DNA of 64,000 bases from Paraburkholderia terricola. Lineage in GTDB: Bacteria > Pseudomonadota > Gammaproteobacteria > Burkholderiales > Burkholderiaceae. Positions 1 through 9,371 of this stretch are shown here, in pieces. The stretch lies in assembly GCF_900142195.1 (NCBI RefSeq), contig NZ_FRAB01000003.1:62001-126000 (forward strand). The letters run 5' to 3'. A program made the position numbers and the translations under genes. Position 1 is the stretch's first letter, and each line of letters begins with the position of its first letter. The notes beneath the pieces are model-generated. The model was not told the DNA's origin. It did no database searches and was given only the letters and a program-made list of their open reading frames with translations.

Positions 1-172
1 TCTAAAGCCGGGTTGTGCAGGGGTGGGCGGAGGGCGCCGCCGCAGTGCGTGGTTTAAGCGAATTGGATCGCGGCTCCGGCCGCGTGCCGCGCTGTGCGTT
101 GCGTTGTAATGCGTTAGTAATGCAATTGGCTCGCCGGCCGTGGCCCGGCTACGAGTCGATCAACCAGCGCGG

Positions 173-418
173 CTACTCCTTACTGAAGGAATCCGCGCGT
201 GCGGGGTCGATGCTGCCGCACCAGAGTTCGCCCTTGTCCATCATCTCCGCGTCTCGTGTGCTCATCCCCGCGCAGACGCCGCGCGAGTCTTCTGCCTGAC
301 GCTGAACGCGCGCGAGTGATGCGCGGTTCATTTCGCCCTGGAGCCAGTTGCCGAAGCCCGCAATCGATCCGGCCACGACGAGCACCAGCATCCAGTCTGT
401 TTTCCTCAAGCGCATCAT
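173..418 (-). CDS. Small single-pass membrane or exported protein, unknown function
   Basis: This reads as 81 residues. A basic start (MMRLRKTDW) is followed by one hydrophobic segment at about residues 10-26, then a hydrophilic tail rich in Arg, Glu and Asp with two Cys. I chose this start because AAGGTG lies six bases upstream and because the frame upstream lacks protein-like composition. The gene diverges from the PotD-like gene. No family was recognised. It may be a membrane-anchored small protein or an uncleaved exported one. Confidence 0.6.
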   Translation of the reverse strand: MMRLRKTDWMLVLVVAGSIAGFGNWLQGEMNRASLARVQRQAEDSRGVCAGMSTRDAEMMDKGELWCGSIDPARADSFSKE

Positions 419-895
419 CGGTTTCACCTTCAATTGCCCGCCGGGCAGGCCGTGCTTCGCGGTCCGCCGACAGCCGCCGGCGGCGGGTCGGGGCAAGTCA
501 TCGTTATCGGCAGCGGCGCGCGGGTTCTTGAGTTGCAGCGCCGCACGCGTTTTAATCGGCCACCGGCCATTAAAGATTTCACACCGATTGCCGTTAAATA
601 GAGATGAGCGCGTTTGTTAAATCACGCCGGAACGTGTTTTTCGGACTCCGGCGACGCCAAAAACCAAAAAACGCATTGCTTGGCGCTATCATCGATGCTC
701 CCCGCGCTCACAACGCAGCATAACGAGTGCATCTGTCTGAAGAAAGTCATCGAGCAACGCGCCCCGCAGCCAAGCGCCGCGGGTTCTGCCGCGCTCGTCC
801 AAACGGCCTTCTGCTAAACGGTGTTGCATATGCACATGATTTCGATGGCAGATGAGATGCGCTGCGGCATACGGTCCGTTCGTGGGCGACTCCTC
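419..895. other. Intergenic region between divergent genes
   Basis: No convincing gene is seen in these roughly 480 bases. They should carry the promoters for the small membrane protein on the minus strand and the PotD-like gene on the plus strand. One imperfect inverted repeat lies at 551-574 (TTTAAT, one extra base, GGCC, three-base loop, GGCC, ATTAAA). No clear -35/-10 pair stands out. Confidence 0.5.
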
Positions 896-1966
896 ATGCC
901 GTGCGCGCTTCGCCAAGCCGTTTTTCGCGCAGGTCCGGCGCTTCTGATCACGGCGGTTTTCTGCTGCGGGCTGCTGCTCGCAGGGCCGGTCGCGGCCGGC
1001 GACAGAGTGCTGCGCGTGCTCGCCTGGCCGGGCTATGCGGACGCCGACGTGGTGCGCGGTTTCGAGGCCCGCTACCAGGCGAAAGTGGAAGTCACGATGG
1101 TGGATTCCGACGAGGCGCTGTGGGCCCAGATGCACGCGAAAGACACGCCGCCTTTCGACGTGCTCGCCGCCAATACCGCCGAAATCCAGCGCTATACGCG
1201 CGCCAATCTGCTGGCCCCGCTCGACCTCGCGAGCCTGCCGAACACGAAAAGACAGTTGCCGCGTTTCCAGGCGTTGTCGTCGATCGAGGGGCTCACCTCG
1301 GCGGGCCAGGTGTACGGCATCCCATTCACGTATTCGTCGATGGGGCTGATTTACGACCGCAAGCAGATCCCCGTCGCGCCGCGCTCGATGCTCGAATTGT
1401 GGAACCCGCGCTATCGCGGCAAGGTGCTGGACTTCAATAGCGCGCAGCACAATTTCTCGTTTACCGCATTGGCGCTCGGCTACGCGCATCCGTTTCAGCT
1501 CGACGCCGCGCAGATGCGCGTGATTACCCAGAAGCTCATCGCGCTGCGCCGCAATCTGCTCACCTACTACACGTTGCCGGAAGAGGCGACCGCGTTCTTC
1601 ATCGAGCACAAGGTCGCGTTGATGTTCGGCAATTACGGCACGCAGCAGGTCGAATTGCTGCGCCGCGCGGGCGCGGATGTGGGCTATGTGATTCCCGACG
1701 AAGGCGTGCTTGCGTGGCTGGATTGCTGGGCGATGACGCGCTCGGCCTCGGATCGCACGCTCGCGCTCGCATGGATCGATTACATGCTCGAACCGGAAGT
1801 CAGCGGGTTGTTGCCGCAACGCCAGGGACTCGCCAACACGTTGACGGCGCCCGTGGACAACAACGCTAACGCACGCATCATGTGGATCGGCCCGGTGGAA
1901 GATATCCAGCGGCGCGAGGAACTGTGGACCCGAATCGTGTCCGGAGACCGGTCGGAGCGTTTTTGA
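896..1966 (+). CDS. PotD-like periplasmic polyamine-type substrate-binding protein
   Basis: This is a family 1 solute-binding protein of the spermidine/putrescine (PotD) type, about 356 residues. An export signal (hydrophobic core LLITAVFCCGLLLAG) precedes the mature start LRVLAWPGYAD, the typical first strand of PotD-like proteins. SYSSMGLIYDR near the middle is also characteristic. Earlier in-frame starts exist from 821, but the start at 896 places the signal peptide at the N-terminus; the ribosome site is weak either way. No permease or ATPase gene is adjacent. Its stop overlaps the start of a diguanylate cyclase by one base (TGATG), so the protein probably senses a ligand for that enzyme rather than feeding a transporter. 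Confidence 0.8.
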   Translation: MPCALRQAVFRAGPALLITAVFCCGLLLAGPVAAGDRVLRVLAWPGYADADVVRGFEARYQAKVEVTMVDSDEALWAQMHAKDTPPFDVLAANTAEIQRYTRANLLAPLDLASLPNTKRQLPRFQALSSIEGLTSAGQVYGIPFTYSSMGLIYDRKQIPVAPRSMLELWNPRYRGKVLDFNSAQHNFSFTALALGYAHPFQLDAAQMRVITQKLIALRRNLLTYYTLPEEATAFFIEHKVALMFGNYGTQQVELLRRAGADVGYVIPDEGVLAWLDCWAMTRSASDRTLALAWIDYMLEPEVSGLLPQRQGLANTLTAPVDNNANARIMWIGPVEDIQRREELWTRIVSGDRSERF

Positions 1967-3780
1967 TGATACGCCCAGGCTTAACGTTCAAGTTATCGGT
2001 GCTGCTCGCGTGCATCGGCGTGATCGCGTCCGGCGCGACCGGCTATTACGCGTATCGCGCCAACCGCGCGATGCTGGTGAACGAAGCCGGGCGCAGCCTG
2101 CTGACCTCGACGGAACTGCTGGGGCAGCGCTTTTCCGTCGCGATCGACGACATCGGCGCCGACGCGCTGGTGCTCGCGGGCATGCCGTCCTCGGCGGAGA
2201 TCGCCCAGACCGACGACGGGCTCGGCGAGAATGCGGCGCGCGAACGGCTCGCGCAGGTGTATTCGAGCTTCATGGTCCATCATCCCGACTATCTGCAGAT
2301 TCGCCTGATTACCCGTCAGCATTACGGGCTCGAACTGATCCGTTTTGACCGCGACGCCGACGGCCTCGTGCGGGTCGAGGGCAACCGGCTGCAGGAAAAA
2401 GGCCAGTTCGCCTACGTTTTCGACACGCTCGCGTTCTCGCCCGGCCGCCTGTACGCGTCGCCGATCTCGGTCAATCACGAGTACGGCGCCCATGCCGCCG
2501 AAAACAGGCCGACGCTGCGGCTCGGCACGCCGGTGGCGAACGGGAGGGGGCAGGTGGTAGGCGTCGTCGTGATCGACGTCGATCTGGCCGGCTTGCTCAA
2601 ACGCTTGCAGAGCGATTTGCCGAGCGACTATCAGGTGTATCTCGCGAACGAATGGGGCGATTTCCTCGTGCATCCCGACAGTTCGAAAACCTTCGGCTTC
2701 GACAAGGGCCGGCGCGTGCTGATGCAGGACAGTTTCTCGGTGACCAAGCCGCTCTTCGAGCAGTCGCAAAGCGAAGTGCTGGTGAACGGCCTGACGTATC
2801 CGCGGCAGGCGGCGGGGCAGGTGCTCTCGTTCGTGCGCAGGCCGTTCGGCGCGTCCGAAGGCAACCGCTTCATCGTGCTGGGTCTCGCCAAGCCGCTCGA
2901 GGACGTATTGTCCGACGCCGATCTGCTCGGCAACCGGATCATTCGCATGGTGCTCGTGTTCAGCGCATTGGCGGTGCTGCTCGCGATTCTGTTCGCCCGC
3001 GCGCTCACCAAGCCGTTGCACATTCTCGCGTACGCGGCCACGCATCTGTTCGCCGAGCACGCGATGGAAACGCTGCCGCTCAAGCGTACCGACGAGATCG
3101 GCGTGCTGGCGCGCTGCTTCGATCGTCTGCGCCGCGAGATCAAGTCGCAAATGGACACGCTCCATAACAAGCAGACTGAACTCGTGCATCTCGCCACGCA
3201 CGACGGGCTGACGGGATTGCCGAACCGCATGCTGTTCATGCAGAAGCTCGAGAACGCGATCGAGGAAGCGGCGCGGCGTCAGGAAAGTCTCGCGGTGCTG
3301 TTCGTCGACCTCGACCGTTTCAAGCAGATCAACGACCAGTTCGGGCACTCCGTCGGCGACAAGGTGCTGGTGGTCGTGGCGCGCCGGCTGAAGCAGGTGC
3401 TCTGCACCGCCGACGTGGTGGCGCGGCTCGGCGGCGACGAATTCATCGTGCTGATCGAGGGACCGCGTGCCGCGGAAGCGGCGCCGGCAATCGCCTCGCG
3501 CATCGTGGACACGCTGAACGAGGAACTGCTGATGGATGGGCACAACATGGCGGTGGGCGCGAGTATCGGCATCAGTCAGTTCCCCGACGACAGCGGCACG
3601 GCGGAGGAACTGCTGCTCAACGCCGACGCGGCGATGTACGCGGCTAAATCCGGCGGACGGTGCGCCTATTTGCGTTACCAGGATCTGCTCGAAGCGCGCC
3701 GGCTCGAACAACTCGAACAGGCGCGGGCGCAGGCGAGCGAAGGGGCCACAGAAGGGCACGAGGCCGAGCCGCTGGCGTGA
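1966..3780 (+). CDS. Membrane diguanylate cyclase with periplasmic sensor domain
   Basis: This 604-residue protein should make cyclic di-GMP. It has a transmembrane helix at about residues 7-29, a periplasmic Cache-like sensor at about 30-323, a second helix at about 324-346, a HAMP linker, and a GGDEF domain from about 415 to 585. The catalytic loop RLGGDEF (GG at about residue 488) is intact. The product-inhibition I-site, normally RxxD five residues before it, reads CTAD, so feedback inhibition is probably lost. There is no EAL domain. Translational coupling to the upstream PotD-like protein suggests the binding protein docks on the periplasmic domain, as NspS does on MbaA in Vibrio cholerae. 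Confidence 0.9.
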   Translation: MIRPGLTFKLSVLLACIGVIASGATGYYAYRANRAMLVNEAGRSLLTSTELLGQRFSVAIDDIGADALVLAGMPSSAEIAQTDDGLGENAARERLAQVYSSFMVHHPDYLQIRLITRQHYGLELIRFDRDADGLVRVEGNRLQEKGQFAYVFDTLAFSPGRLYASPISVNHEYGAHAAENRPTLRLGTPVANGRGQVVGVVVIDVDLAGLLKRLQSDLPSDYQVYLANEWGDFLVHPDSSKTFGFDKGRRVLMQDSFSVTKPLFEQSQSEVLVNGLTYPRQAAGQVLSFVRRPFGASEGNRFIVLGLAKPLEDVLSDADLLGNRIIRMVLVFSALAVLLAILFARALTKPLHILAYAATHLFAEHAMETLPLKRTDEIGVLARCFDRLRREIKSQMDTLHNKQTELVHLATHDGLTGLPNRMLFMQKLENAIEEAARRQESLAVLFVDLDRFKQINDQFGHSVGDKVLVVVARRLKQVLCTADVVARLGGDEFIVLIEGPRAAEAAPAIASRIVDTLNEELLMDGHNMAVGASIGISQFPDDSGTAEELLLNADAAMYAAKSGGRCAYLRYQDLLEARRLEQLEQARAQASEGATEGHEAEPLA

Positions 3781-3798
3781 CGCGAGCGCGGTCGCGCT

Positions 3799-5289
3799 TC
3801 ATTGCATGGCGGCAACGGCGCGACGCGCTCCGTTTTTCCGCAGCAATTGCAACGCTCCTTGCAGCGCCGTTCTGAACTCGGGGCGCGCGGCGAGCTGTGC
3901 CGGAAACACGTCGCGCACGGACAGCAGCGCGTTCATCAGCGCTTGCGGTTCGCCTTGCGCGGAGGCGGCGAGCGCCTTCAATTCATCCGCGAGCGGATCG
4001 CCGATCTCGTAGCGCGTGCCGTCGTCCGCATGGCCGCGCAAGAACGTCATCCATGCCGCTACCGCCAGCGCGAGACGCGCGAACGGCTCTCCCGCGTCGA
4101 TTCTCGCCTCGATCGTGGCGAGCAGGCGCGGCGGAATCTTCTGGCTGCCATCCATTGCAATCTGCGCGCAACGATGCTTGAGCGCGGGGTTGGCGTAACG
4201 CGCCAGCAAGGCGTCCCGATAGCCGGCGACATCGAACGACGCGGGCAGGGTGAGTGTAGGCGCGATTTCCTGCGTCATCATCGCGTGAATGAGCTTGTGC
4301 ATGGCGGGGTCCGCGATCGCGGCGTCGATGGTGGCGAAGCCGCCCAGCATCGAGAGATATGCCAGCGTCGAATGCGTGCCGTTCAGCATGCGCAGTTTCG
4401 CCAGTTCGAACGGCGTGACGTCGTCGACGAGTTGCGCGCCGACAGCGTCCCACGCGGGACGTCCCGCCGGGAAACGATCCTCGATCACCCATTGCCTGAA
4501 CGGCTCGCACGGTACGGGCGCCGCGTCCCGATAGCCGAGTTGCTCGGCGACGGTGGCGCGCTCGGCGTCGGTGGTGGCCGGCACGATGCGATCGACCATC
4601 GTTGACGGAAACGCGACTTCGGCGGCGATCCAGTCGGCCAGCGCCGCATCGACTCGCCGCGCGAACGAACAGACCACCTGGCGCAGCGCCGCGCCATTGT
4701 GTGCGAGGTTGTCGCACGAAAGCACGGTGAACGGCTGGCCGTCGGCGGCGTCGCGCCGCGCGCGCAATGCCGCGACGAGAATGCCGGGCACTGTGCGCGG
4801 CGCGAGCGGATGAGCGAGATCGTGTGCGACCCCCGGATCGTCGAGCGCGACGTCGCCGGTTTTCGCGTCGCGGCAATAGCCCTTTTCCGTGACGGTGAGC
4901 GAGACGATCCGCACCAATGGATCGGCGAGGCGCCCGAATAGCGCCGCGTGATCGTGCGGCATCGCCAGCACCTCGCGCAGGGCGCGCACGACCGTGACCC
5001 GTGCGCCGCCGGGACCGCGTTCGACGACGCTGTACAAACCCTGCTGTTCCATCAGCGCGTCGCGCTTGCCGACGTCGCCTTGCAGCGTCACGCCGCAAAT
5101 ACCCCATTCGCCGCCCGCCGCCAGCATCGCTTCTTCCGTATAGAGCGCCTGATGCGCGCGATGGAAATTGCCGATGCCCAGATGAACGATGCCGATTGCC
5201 GGCTCGCGCCATCGAGGAGAAAGCACATGCGTTTGCAGTGCCGGCAATACGGAGCGGGTGAGGCGAGGCAAGTTGGCTGGCGAGGGCAT
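3799..5289 (-). CDS. uxuB: Mannitol dehydrogenase-family polyol oxidoreductase, probably fructuronate reductase
   Basis: This is a 496-residue NAD-dependent long-chain polyol dehydrogenase. The N-terminal Rossmann part has IVHLGIGNFHRAHQA. The catalytic segment KLRMLNGTHS, with the family Lys, Asn and His, lies in the C-terminal half. The family includes mannitol 2-dehydrogenase, D-arabinitol dehydrogenase and fructuronate reductase, which turns D-fructuronate into D-mannonate. The divergent neighbour is a D-mannonate dehydratase, so fructuronate reductase is the best guess. Sequence alone does not exclude a polyol substrate. Confidence 0.75.
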   Translation of the reverse strand: MPSPANLPRLTRSVLPALQTHVLSPRWREPAIGIVHLGIGNFHRAHQALYTEEAMLAAGGEWGICGVTLQGDVGKRDALMEQQGLYSVVERGPGGARVTVVRALREVLAMPHDHAALFGRLADPLVRIVSLTVTEKGYCRDAKTGDVALDDPGVAHDLAHPLAPRTVPGILVAALRARRDAADGQPFTVLSCDNLAHNGAALRQVVCSFARRVDAALADWIAAEVAFPSTMVDRIVPATTDAERATVAEQLGYRDAAPVPCEPFRQWVIEDRFPAGRPAWDAVGAQLVDDVTPFELAKLRMLNGTHSTLAYLSMLGGFATIDAAIADPAMHKLIHAMMTQEIAPTLTLPASFDVAGYRDALLARYANPALKHRCAQIAMDGSQKIPPRLLATIEARIDAGEPFARLALAVAAWMTFLRGHADDGTRYEIGDPLADELKALAASAQGEPQALMNALLSVRDVFPAQLAARPEFRTALQGALQLLRKNGARRAVAAMQ

Positions 5290-5371
5290 GGAAGGAAATC
5301 CGTCGTGTGAAAAAAGCTGGGAATAACGTCGTGCAGCGGGAAAACCCTGATTTGACGATTAGCAATACTTG

Positions 5372-5382
5372 TATGGTAGCAT
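5372..5382. promoter_or_regulatory. Candidate GntR operator in the uxuB-manD divergent region
   Basis: TATGGTAGCAT lies in the AT-rich middle of the divergent intergenic region (about 5340-5400). Nearly the same word, CATGGTAGTAT, occurs at 9272-9282, directly before the GntR regulator gene of this locus. Two matching sites at the two likely promoters suggest an operator for that regulator. This is inference from two copies only. Confidence 0.35.
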
Positions 5383-5526
5383 TGTTCAAACGACGCCGGA
5401 CAGCATCGGCAAGGTTGTTTTTCATCTGGGCCGCTGTTCGGAACCGTCACGAAAACCGCGAGTTGCATGCCGTGCGTTCAGCACGTCCGGCACGTTTCGC
5501 AACTCGTTTCTGCAAGGAAGGATGTC

Positions 5527-6735
5527 ATGAAAATCGTTCGCGCCGACGTGATCGTCACGTGCCCCGGCCGCAATTTCGTCACGCTGAAAATCGTCACGGA
5601 CGAAGGCGTGCACGGTATCGGCGACGCCACGCTGAACGGCCGCGAACTGGCGGTCGCATCGTATCTGAAAGACCACGTGTGCCCGCTTCTGATCGGCCGC
5701 GACCCCGGCCGGATCGAGGACACCTGGCAGTATCTCTACAAGGGCGCGTACTGGCGCCGCGGTCCCGTCACGATGACGGCGATCGCCGCGGTGGACATGG
5801 CGCTGTGGGACATTCTCGGCAAGGTGACGGGCATGCCGCTCTACAAGCTGCTCGGCGGCGCGTCGCGCGAGGGCGTGATGGTGTACGGCCATGCCACCGG
5901 CCGCGACATTCCCGAAGCGCTCGACCGTTACGCCGAACATATCGAGGCCGGCTACCAGGCCATTCGCATTCAAAGCGGCGTGCCGAACATGCGCTCGGTG
6001 TACGGCGTGTCGAAAGGCAGCGGCATGTACGAGCCGGCCACCAAGGGCGCGGTCGAGGAGCAGAGCTGGTCGTCGGAAAAGTATCTCGACTTCGTGCCGA
6101 AGCTGTTCGAGGCCGTGCGCGACAAATTCGGCTTCGACACGCATTTGCTGCATGACGTGCACCACCGCTTGACGCCGATCGAAGCCGCGCGCCTCGGCAA
6201 AGCGGTCGAACCGTATCGCCTCTTCTGGATGGAGGATCCCACGCCCGCTGAAAATCAGGCCGGTTTCCGGTTGATTCGCGAGCACACGGTCACGCCGATC
6301 GCGGTGGGCGAGGTGTTCAACAGCATCTGGGATTGCAAGCAGTTGATCGAGGAGCAGTTGATCGACTACATTCGCGCGACCTTGACGCACGCGGGCGGCA
6401 TCACGCATCTGCGGCGTATCGCTGATTTCGCTTCGCTGTATCAGGTGCGCACCGGTTGTCACGGGCCGTCGGATTTGTCGCCGGTGTGCATGGGCGCGGC
6501 GTTGCATTTCGATCTGTGGGTGCCGAATTTCGGCGTGCAGGAGTACATGGGCTTTCCCAAGGAAGCGCTCGACGTGTTCCCGCATGCATGGCGCTTCGAC
6601 AAGGGCATGATGCATCCCGGCGAGGCGCCCGGCCACGGCGTCGACATCGACGAAGCGGTGGCCGCCCGTTATCCGTACGACCCGGCGTATCTGCCGGTGG
6701 CGCGTCTCGAGGACGGGACGTTGTGGAACTGGTGA
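5527..6735 (+). CDS. manD: D-mannonate dehydratase, enolase superfamily (ManD/RspA type)
   Basis: The enzyme dehydrates D-mannonate to 2-keto-3-deoxy-D-gluconate. From [10 protein letters not shown] it is 402 residues, the usual length for ManD. The metal ligands fall at the numbering known for the Novosphingobium enzyme: Asp210 and His212 in HDVHH, Glu236 in WMEDP and Glu262 in VGEVF. An upstream in-frame start at 5467 exists, but AAGGAAGG just before 5527 is a good ribosome site. The gene diverges from uxuB and heads a run with a dehydrogenase and an MFS transporter. Confidence 0.93.
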   Translation: MKIVRADVIVTCPGRNFVTLKIVTDEGVHGIGDATLNGRELAVASYLKDHVCPLLIGRDPGRIEDTWQYLYKGAYWRRGPVTMTAIAAVDMALWDILGKVTGMPLYKLLGGASREGVMVYGHATGRDIPEALDRYAEHIEAGYQAIRIQSGVPNMRSVYGVSKGSGMYEPATKGAVEEQSWSSEKYLDFVPKLFEAVRDKFGFDTHLLHDVHHRLTPIEAARLGKAVEPYRLFWMEDPTPAENQAGFRLIREHTVTPIAVGEVFNSIWDCKQLIEEQLIDYIRATLTHAGGITHLRRIADFASLYQVRTGCHGPSDLSPVCMGAALHFDLWVPNFGVQEYMGFPKEALDVFPHAWRFDKGMMHPGEAPGHGVDIDEAVAARYPYDPAYLPVARLEDGTLWNW

Positions 6736-6834
6736 GCCGACCCGTTCGAGTAACCCGCTCATAGCCTTCACGCCCTCGTCATCTTCTTCTCTCGCGGTAT
6801 TGAACGCGCCACCTTTTGCGATTCGGAGTCCACC

Positions 6835-7881
6835 ATGCTCGCAGCCGTGCTTCACGAACCCAAACTGATCCGCATCGACGAAGTCGATCCGCCCGAACCC
6901 GGCAAAGGCCAGGTGCGGGTGCGAGTGCGCGCCGGCGGCATTTGCGGTTCCGACCTGTCCTACTACTTCAAAGGCAAGAGCGGTGATTTCGCGGTGCGCG
7001 AGCCCTTCGTGCTCGGTCACGAAGTAGCGGGCGAGATCGATTCGCTCGGCGAGGGCGTGAGCGCGGAGAGTCGCTTGACGCGAGGCCAACGTGTCGCCGT
7101 GAATCCGGGGCTGGCTTGCGGAACTTGCCGCTTCTGCGTGAGCGGGATGCCGAACCACTGCCTGAACATGCGCTTCATGGGCAGCGCCTCGACCTTTCCG
7201 CACACGCAGGGCATGTTCCGTCAATACATCGTCGTGGCGGCGCGGCAGTGCGTGCCCGTGCCGGACGGCGTCGACTTCGCTCAGGCCTCGATGGCCGAAC
7301 CGCTCGCCGTCGCGCTGCATGCGGTGAAGCAGGCCGGTTCGCTGGTGGGCGCGAGCGTGCTCGTGGTCGGCTGCGGTCCGATCGGCGGCATTCTGCTGAC
7401 GGTCGCGCGCCGCGCCGGCGCGCACCGCGTGGTCGCGCTCGATCTGTCGGACCGGGCCTTGCAGGTCGCCCGGCAACTCGGCGCGGACGAGGCCGTGAAC
7501 GCCGCGGACACCGCCACGATCGACCCCTGGTCCGCGGAGCGCGGCACATTCGACGTCGTCATCGAAGCGTCAGGCAGTCCCGCCGGTCTCGATACGGCGC
7601 TGCGCTCGGCGCGCGCGGGCGGCACGGTGATTCAGGTCGGCAATCTGCCGGCCGGTCAATCGCCGGTGGCGGCGAACCTGGTGATGTCCAAGGAACTCCG
7701 CTATCAAGGCTCGTTTCGCTTCACCGGCGAATACGCGATTGCCGCCGACGAAATCGCTTCCGGCAAGATCGACTTGCGGCCGTTGATGACGCATGCCTTC
7801 GCGATGAACGAGGCGAATCACGCATTCGAAGTGGCGCTCGACCGCGCGCAGTCGATGAAGGTGCATCTGAACTTCGACTGA
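6835..7881 (+). CDS. idnD: Zinc-dependent medium-chain dehydrogenase, L-idonate 5-dehydrogenase-like
   Basis: This 348-residue medium-chain alcohol dehydrogenase has catalytic zinc motifs GGICGSD and GHEVAGE, structural-zinc cysteines in CGTCRFCVSG followed by NHC, and the NAD(P) motif VVGCGPIGG. It most resembles L-idonate 5-dehydrogenases, which oxidise L-idonate to 5-ketogluconate. Other sugar-acid or sorbitol-type substrates are possible. It lies 99 bases after manD and is followed by an MFS permease, suggesting shared expression in aldonate or hexuronate use. Confidence 0.78.
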   Translation: MLAAVLHEPKLIRIDEVDPPEPGKGQVRVRVRAGGICGSDLSYYFKGKSGDFAVREPFVLGHEVAGEIDSLGEGVSAESRLTRGQRVAVNPGLACGTCRFCVSGMPNHCLNMRFMGSASTFPHTQGMFRQYIVVAARQCVPVPDGVDFAQASMAEPLAVALHAVKQAGSLVGASVLVVGCGPIGGILLTVARRAGAHRVVALDLSDRALQVARQLGADEAVNAADTATIDPWSAERGTFDVVIEASGSPAGLDTALRSARAGGTVIQVGNLPAGQSPVAANLVMSKELRYQGSFRFTGEYAIAADEIASGKIDLRPLMTHAFAMNEANHAFEVALDRAQSMKVHLNFD

Positions 7882-7986
7882 GTCCCGGCGCTTGCACAGG
7901 CATTGCGTTGGCGATGCCTTGCACGGCGAATCACATCATCAAGCCGTTCAAACGCCCGTGAAGAGGCGAACTGAAGGAGACACCCA

Positions 7987-9279
7987 ATGATCAAGAGTCA
8001 ACGCTGGTTCGTCGTCGCGCTGCTGTTTCTGGCCGGCGTCATCAATTATCTCGACCGCGCCGCGTTGTCGATCGCGGCGCCGTTGATCCAGAAAGACCTG
8101 AACTTCTCGCATGCGCAAATGGGCATCGTGTTCAGCAGCTTTTTCGTCGGCTATGCGCTGTTCAATTTCGTCGGTGGCGTGTTGTCCGACAAGATCGGTG
8201 CGAAACGCGTGTTCGGCACCGCGATGGGCGTGTGGTCGGTGTTCTGCGGCGCGACTGCGCTCGCGACCGGCATCGGTTCGTTGATCGTGCTGCGCGTGTT
8301 GTTCGGCATGGGCGAGGGGCCGTTCAGCTCGTCCAACAGCAAGATGGTCAACAACTGGTTCCCGCGCAGGGAAGTGGCGAGCGCGATCGGCGTGATCAGT
8401 TCCGGCACGCCGCTCGGCGGCGCGCTGGCGGGGCCGGTGGTCGGTTTCATGGCGGTGCAGTTCGGCTGGCGTTGGGCCTTCGTCGCGATCATGCTGCTGG
8501 GACTCGTATGGCTCGTCGTGTGGGCCGCGACGACCACCGAACATCCGCATGAAAACGCGCGCGTGACGCCGCGCGAGGCGGAACTCATCCGCGCGGGCCA
8601 GGCGGACGAACATGTGATCGCCCATTCGGCGGACGGCGCGAAGCTCGGCCTTGGCCACTTCCTGCGCAAGCCGATCATTCTCGCGACCGCCTTCGCATTC
8701 TTCTCGTATAACTACGTGCTGTTCTTCTTTCTGTCGTGGTTTCCCACGTATCTGACCGAGGCGCATCACCTGAGCCTGCGCGACATGAGCATCGCGACGG
8801 TGATTCCCTGGGTGCTCGGCAGCGTGGGGCTCGCGTCCGGCGGCTTCATCTCGGACTTCATCCTGCGCCTAACGGGCAAGCCGCTGCTCTCGCGCAAGCT
8901 CGTGCTGAGTACCTGCCTCGGCGCCGCGGCGGTATGCGTCGCGCTGGCCGGCCGTGTCGCCAGCACACAGAGCGCGGTTGCGCTGATGTCGGTATCGATC
9001 TTCTTCCTGTATGTGACGGGCGCCGTGTATTGGGCGGTGATTCAGGACACCGTGCCGCGCGAACACGTGGGCGGCGCGGGCGGCTTCGTGCATCTGCTGG
9101 CCAATCTGGCCGGCGTGATCGGACCCGCGGTGACGGGCTTCATCGTCGAGGCGACGCATGGCGCTTATGGCAGTGCGTTCGTGCTGGCGGGCGCGATTGC
9201 GGTGCTCGGCGCGCTGTGTTCGCTGGTATGGATTCGCGAGCCGCGCGCCGGTGCGTTGAGCATGAAAAGTGCATGGTAG
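7987..9279 (+). CDS. MFS transporter, anion:cation symporter family (hexuronate/aldarate type)
   Basis: This 430-residue inner-membrane carrier has about twelve predicted helices. It opens with the family signature WFVVALLFLAGVINYLDRAA, typical of ExuT, GudP and GarP relatives that import galacturonate, glucuronate or glucarate with protons. AAGGAGAC sits just before the start. Its place after manD and the idonate-type dehydrogenase indicates uptake of the acid sugar they degrade. The exact substrate is not determinable from sequence. Confidence 0.85.
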   Translation: MIKSQRWFVVALLFLAGVINYLDRAALSIAAPLIQKDLNFSHAQMGIVFSSFFVGYALFNFVGGVLSDKIGAKRVFGTAMGVWSVFCGATALATGIGSLIVLRVLFGMGEGPFSSSNSKMVNNWFPRREVASAIGVISSGTPLGGALAGPVVGFMAVQFGWRWAFVAIMLLGLVWLVVWAATTTEHPHENARVTPREAELIRAGQADEHVIAHSADGAKLGLGHFLRKPIILATAFAFFSYNYVLFFFLSWFPTYLTEAHHLSLRDMSIATVIPWVLGSVGLASGGFISDFILRLTGKPLLSRKLVLSTCLGAAAVCVALAGRVASTQSAVALMSVSIFFLYVTGAVYWAVIQDTVPREHVGGAGGFVHLLANLAGVIGPAVTGFIVEATHGAYGSAFVLAGAIAVLGALCSLVWIREPRAGALSMKSAW

Positions 9280-9282
9280 TAT
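9272..9282. promoter_or_regulatory. Candidate operator before the GntR regulator
   Basis: CATGGTAGTAT overlaps the stop codon of the MFS gene, about 90 bases before the GntR start. It matches the site in the uxuB-manD promoter region (5372-5382) at nine of eleven positions. Autoregulation by the GntR protein would explain it. Confidence 0.3.
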
Positions 9283-9371
9283 GGTGCGACGTTCGCGCGA
9301 AACCACGGAATGAATGTTCGCGGCGCGCAACGTCCCACTTGAAATCACTCGCCGCTTTTCGCTGTTTCGAC

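Noticed and set aside
1..172. Start of the window inspected for a partial gene
   Set aside because: No frame with protein-like sequence or start signal could be supported.
551..574. Imperfect palindrome with TTTAAT and GGCC arms
   Set aside because: One bulged base, no nearby conserved start or repeat elsewhere in the window; too weak for a site call.
1993..3759. Minus-strand open frame of 588 codons over the diguanylate cyclase
   Set aside because: Antisense shadow; the plus-strand frame has clear TM, HAMP and GGDEF features.
5422..7476. Long open frame of 684 codons on the minus strand across manD and the idonate-type dehydrogenase
   Set aside because: It is antisense to two strongly supported enzymes, has an Arg/His-rich composition and no domain; it follows from high GC at the third codon position.
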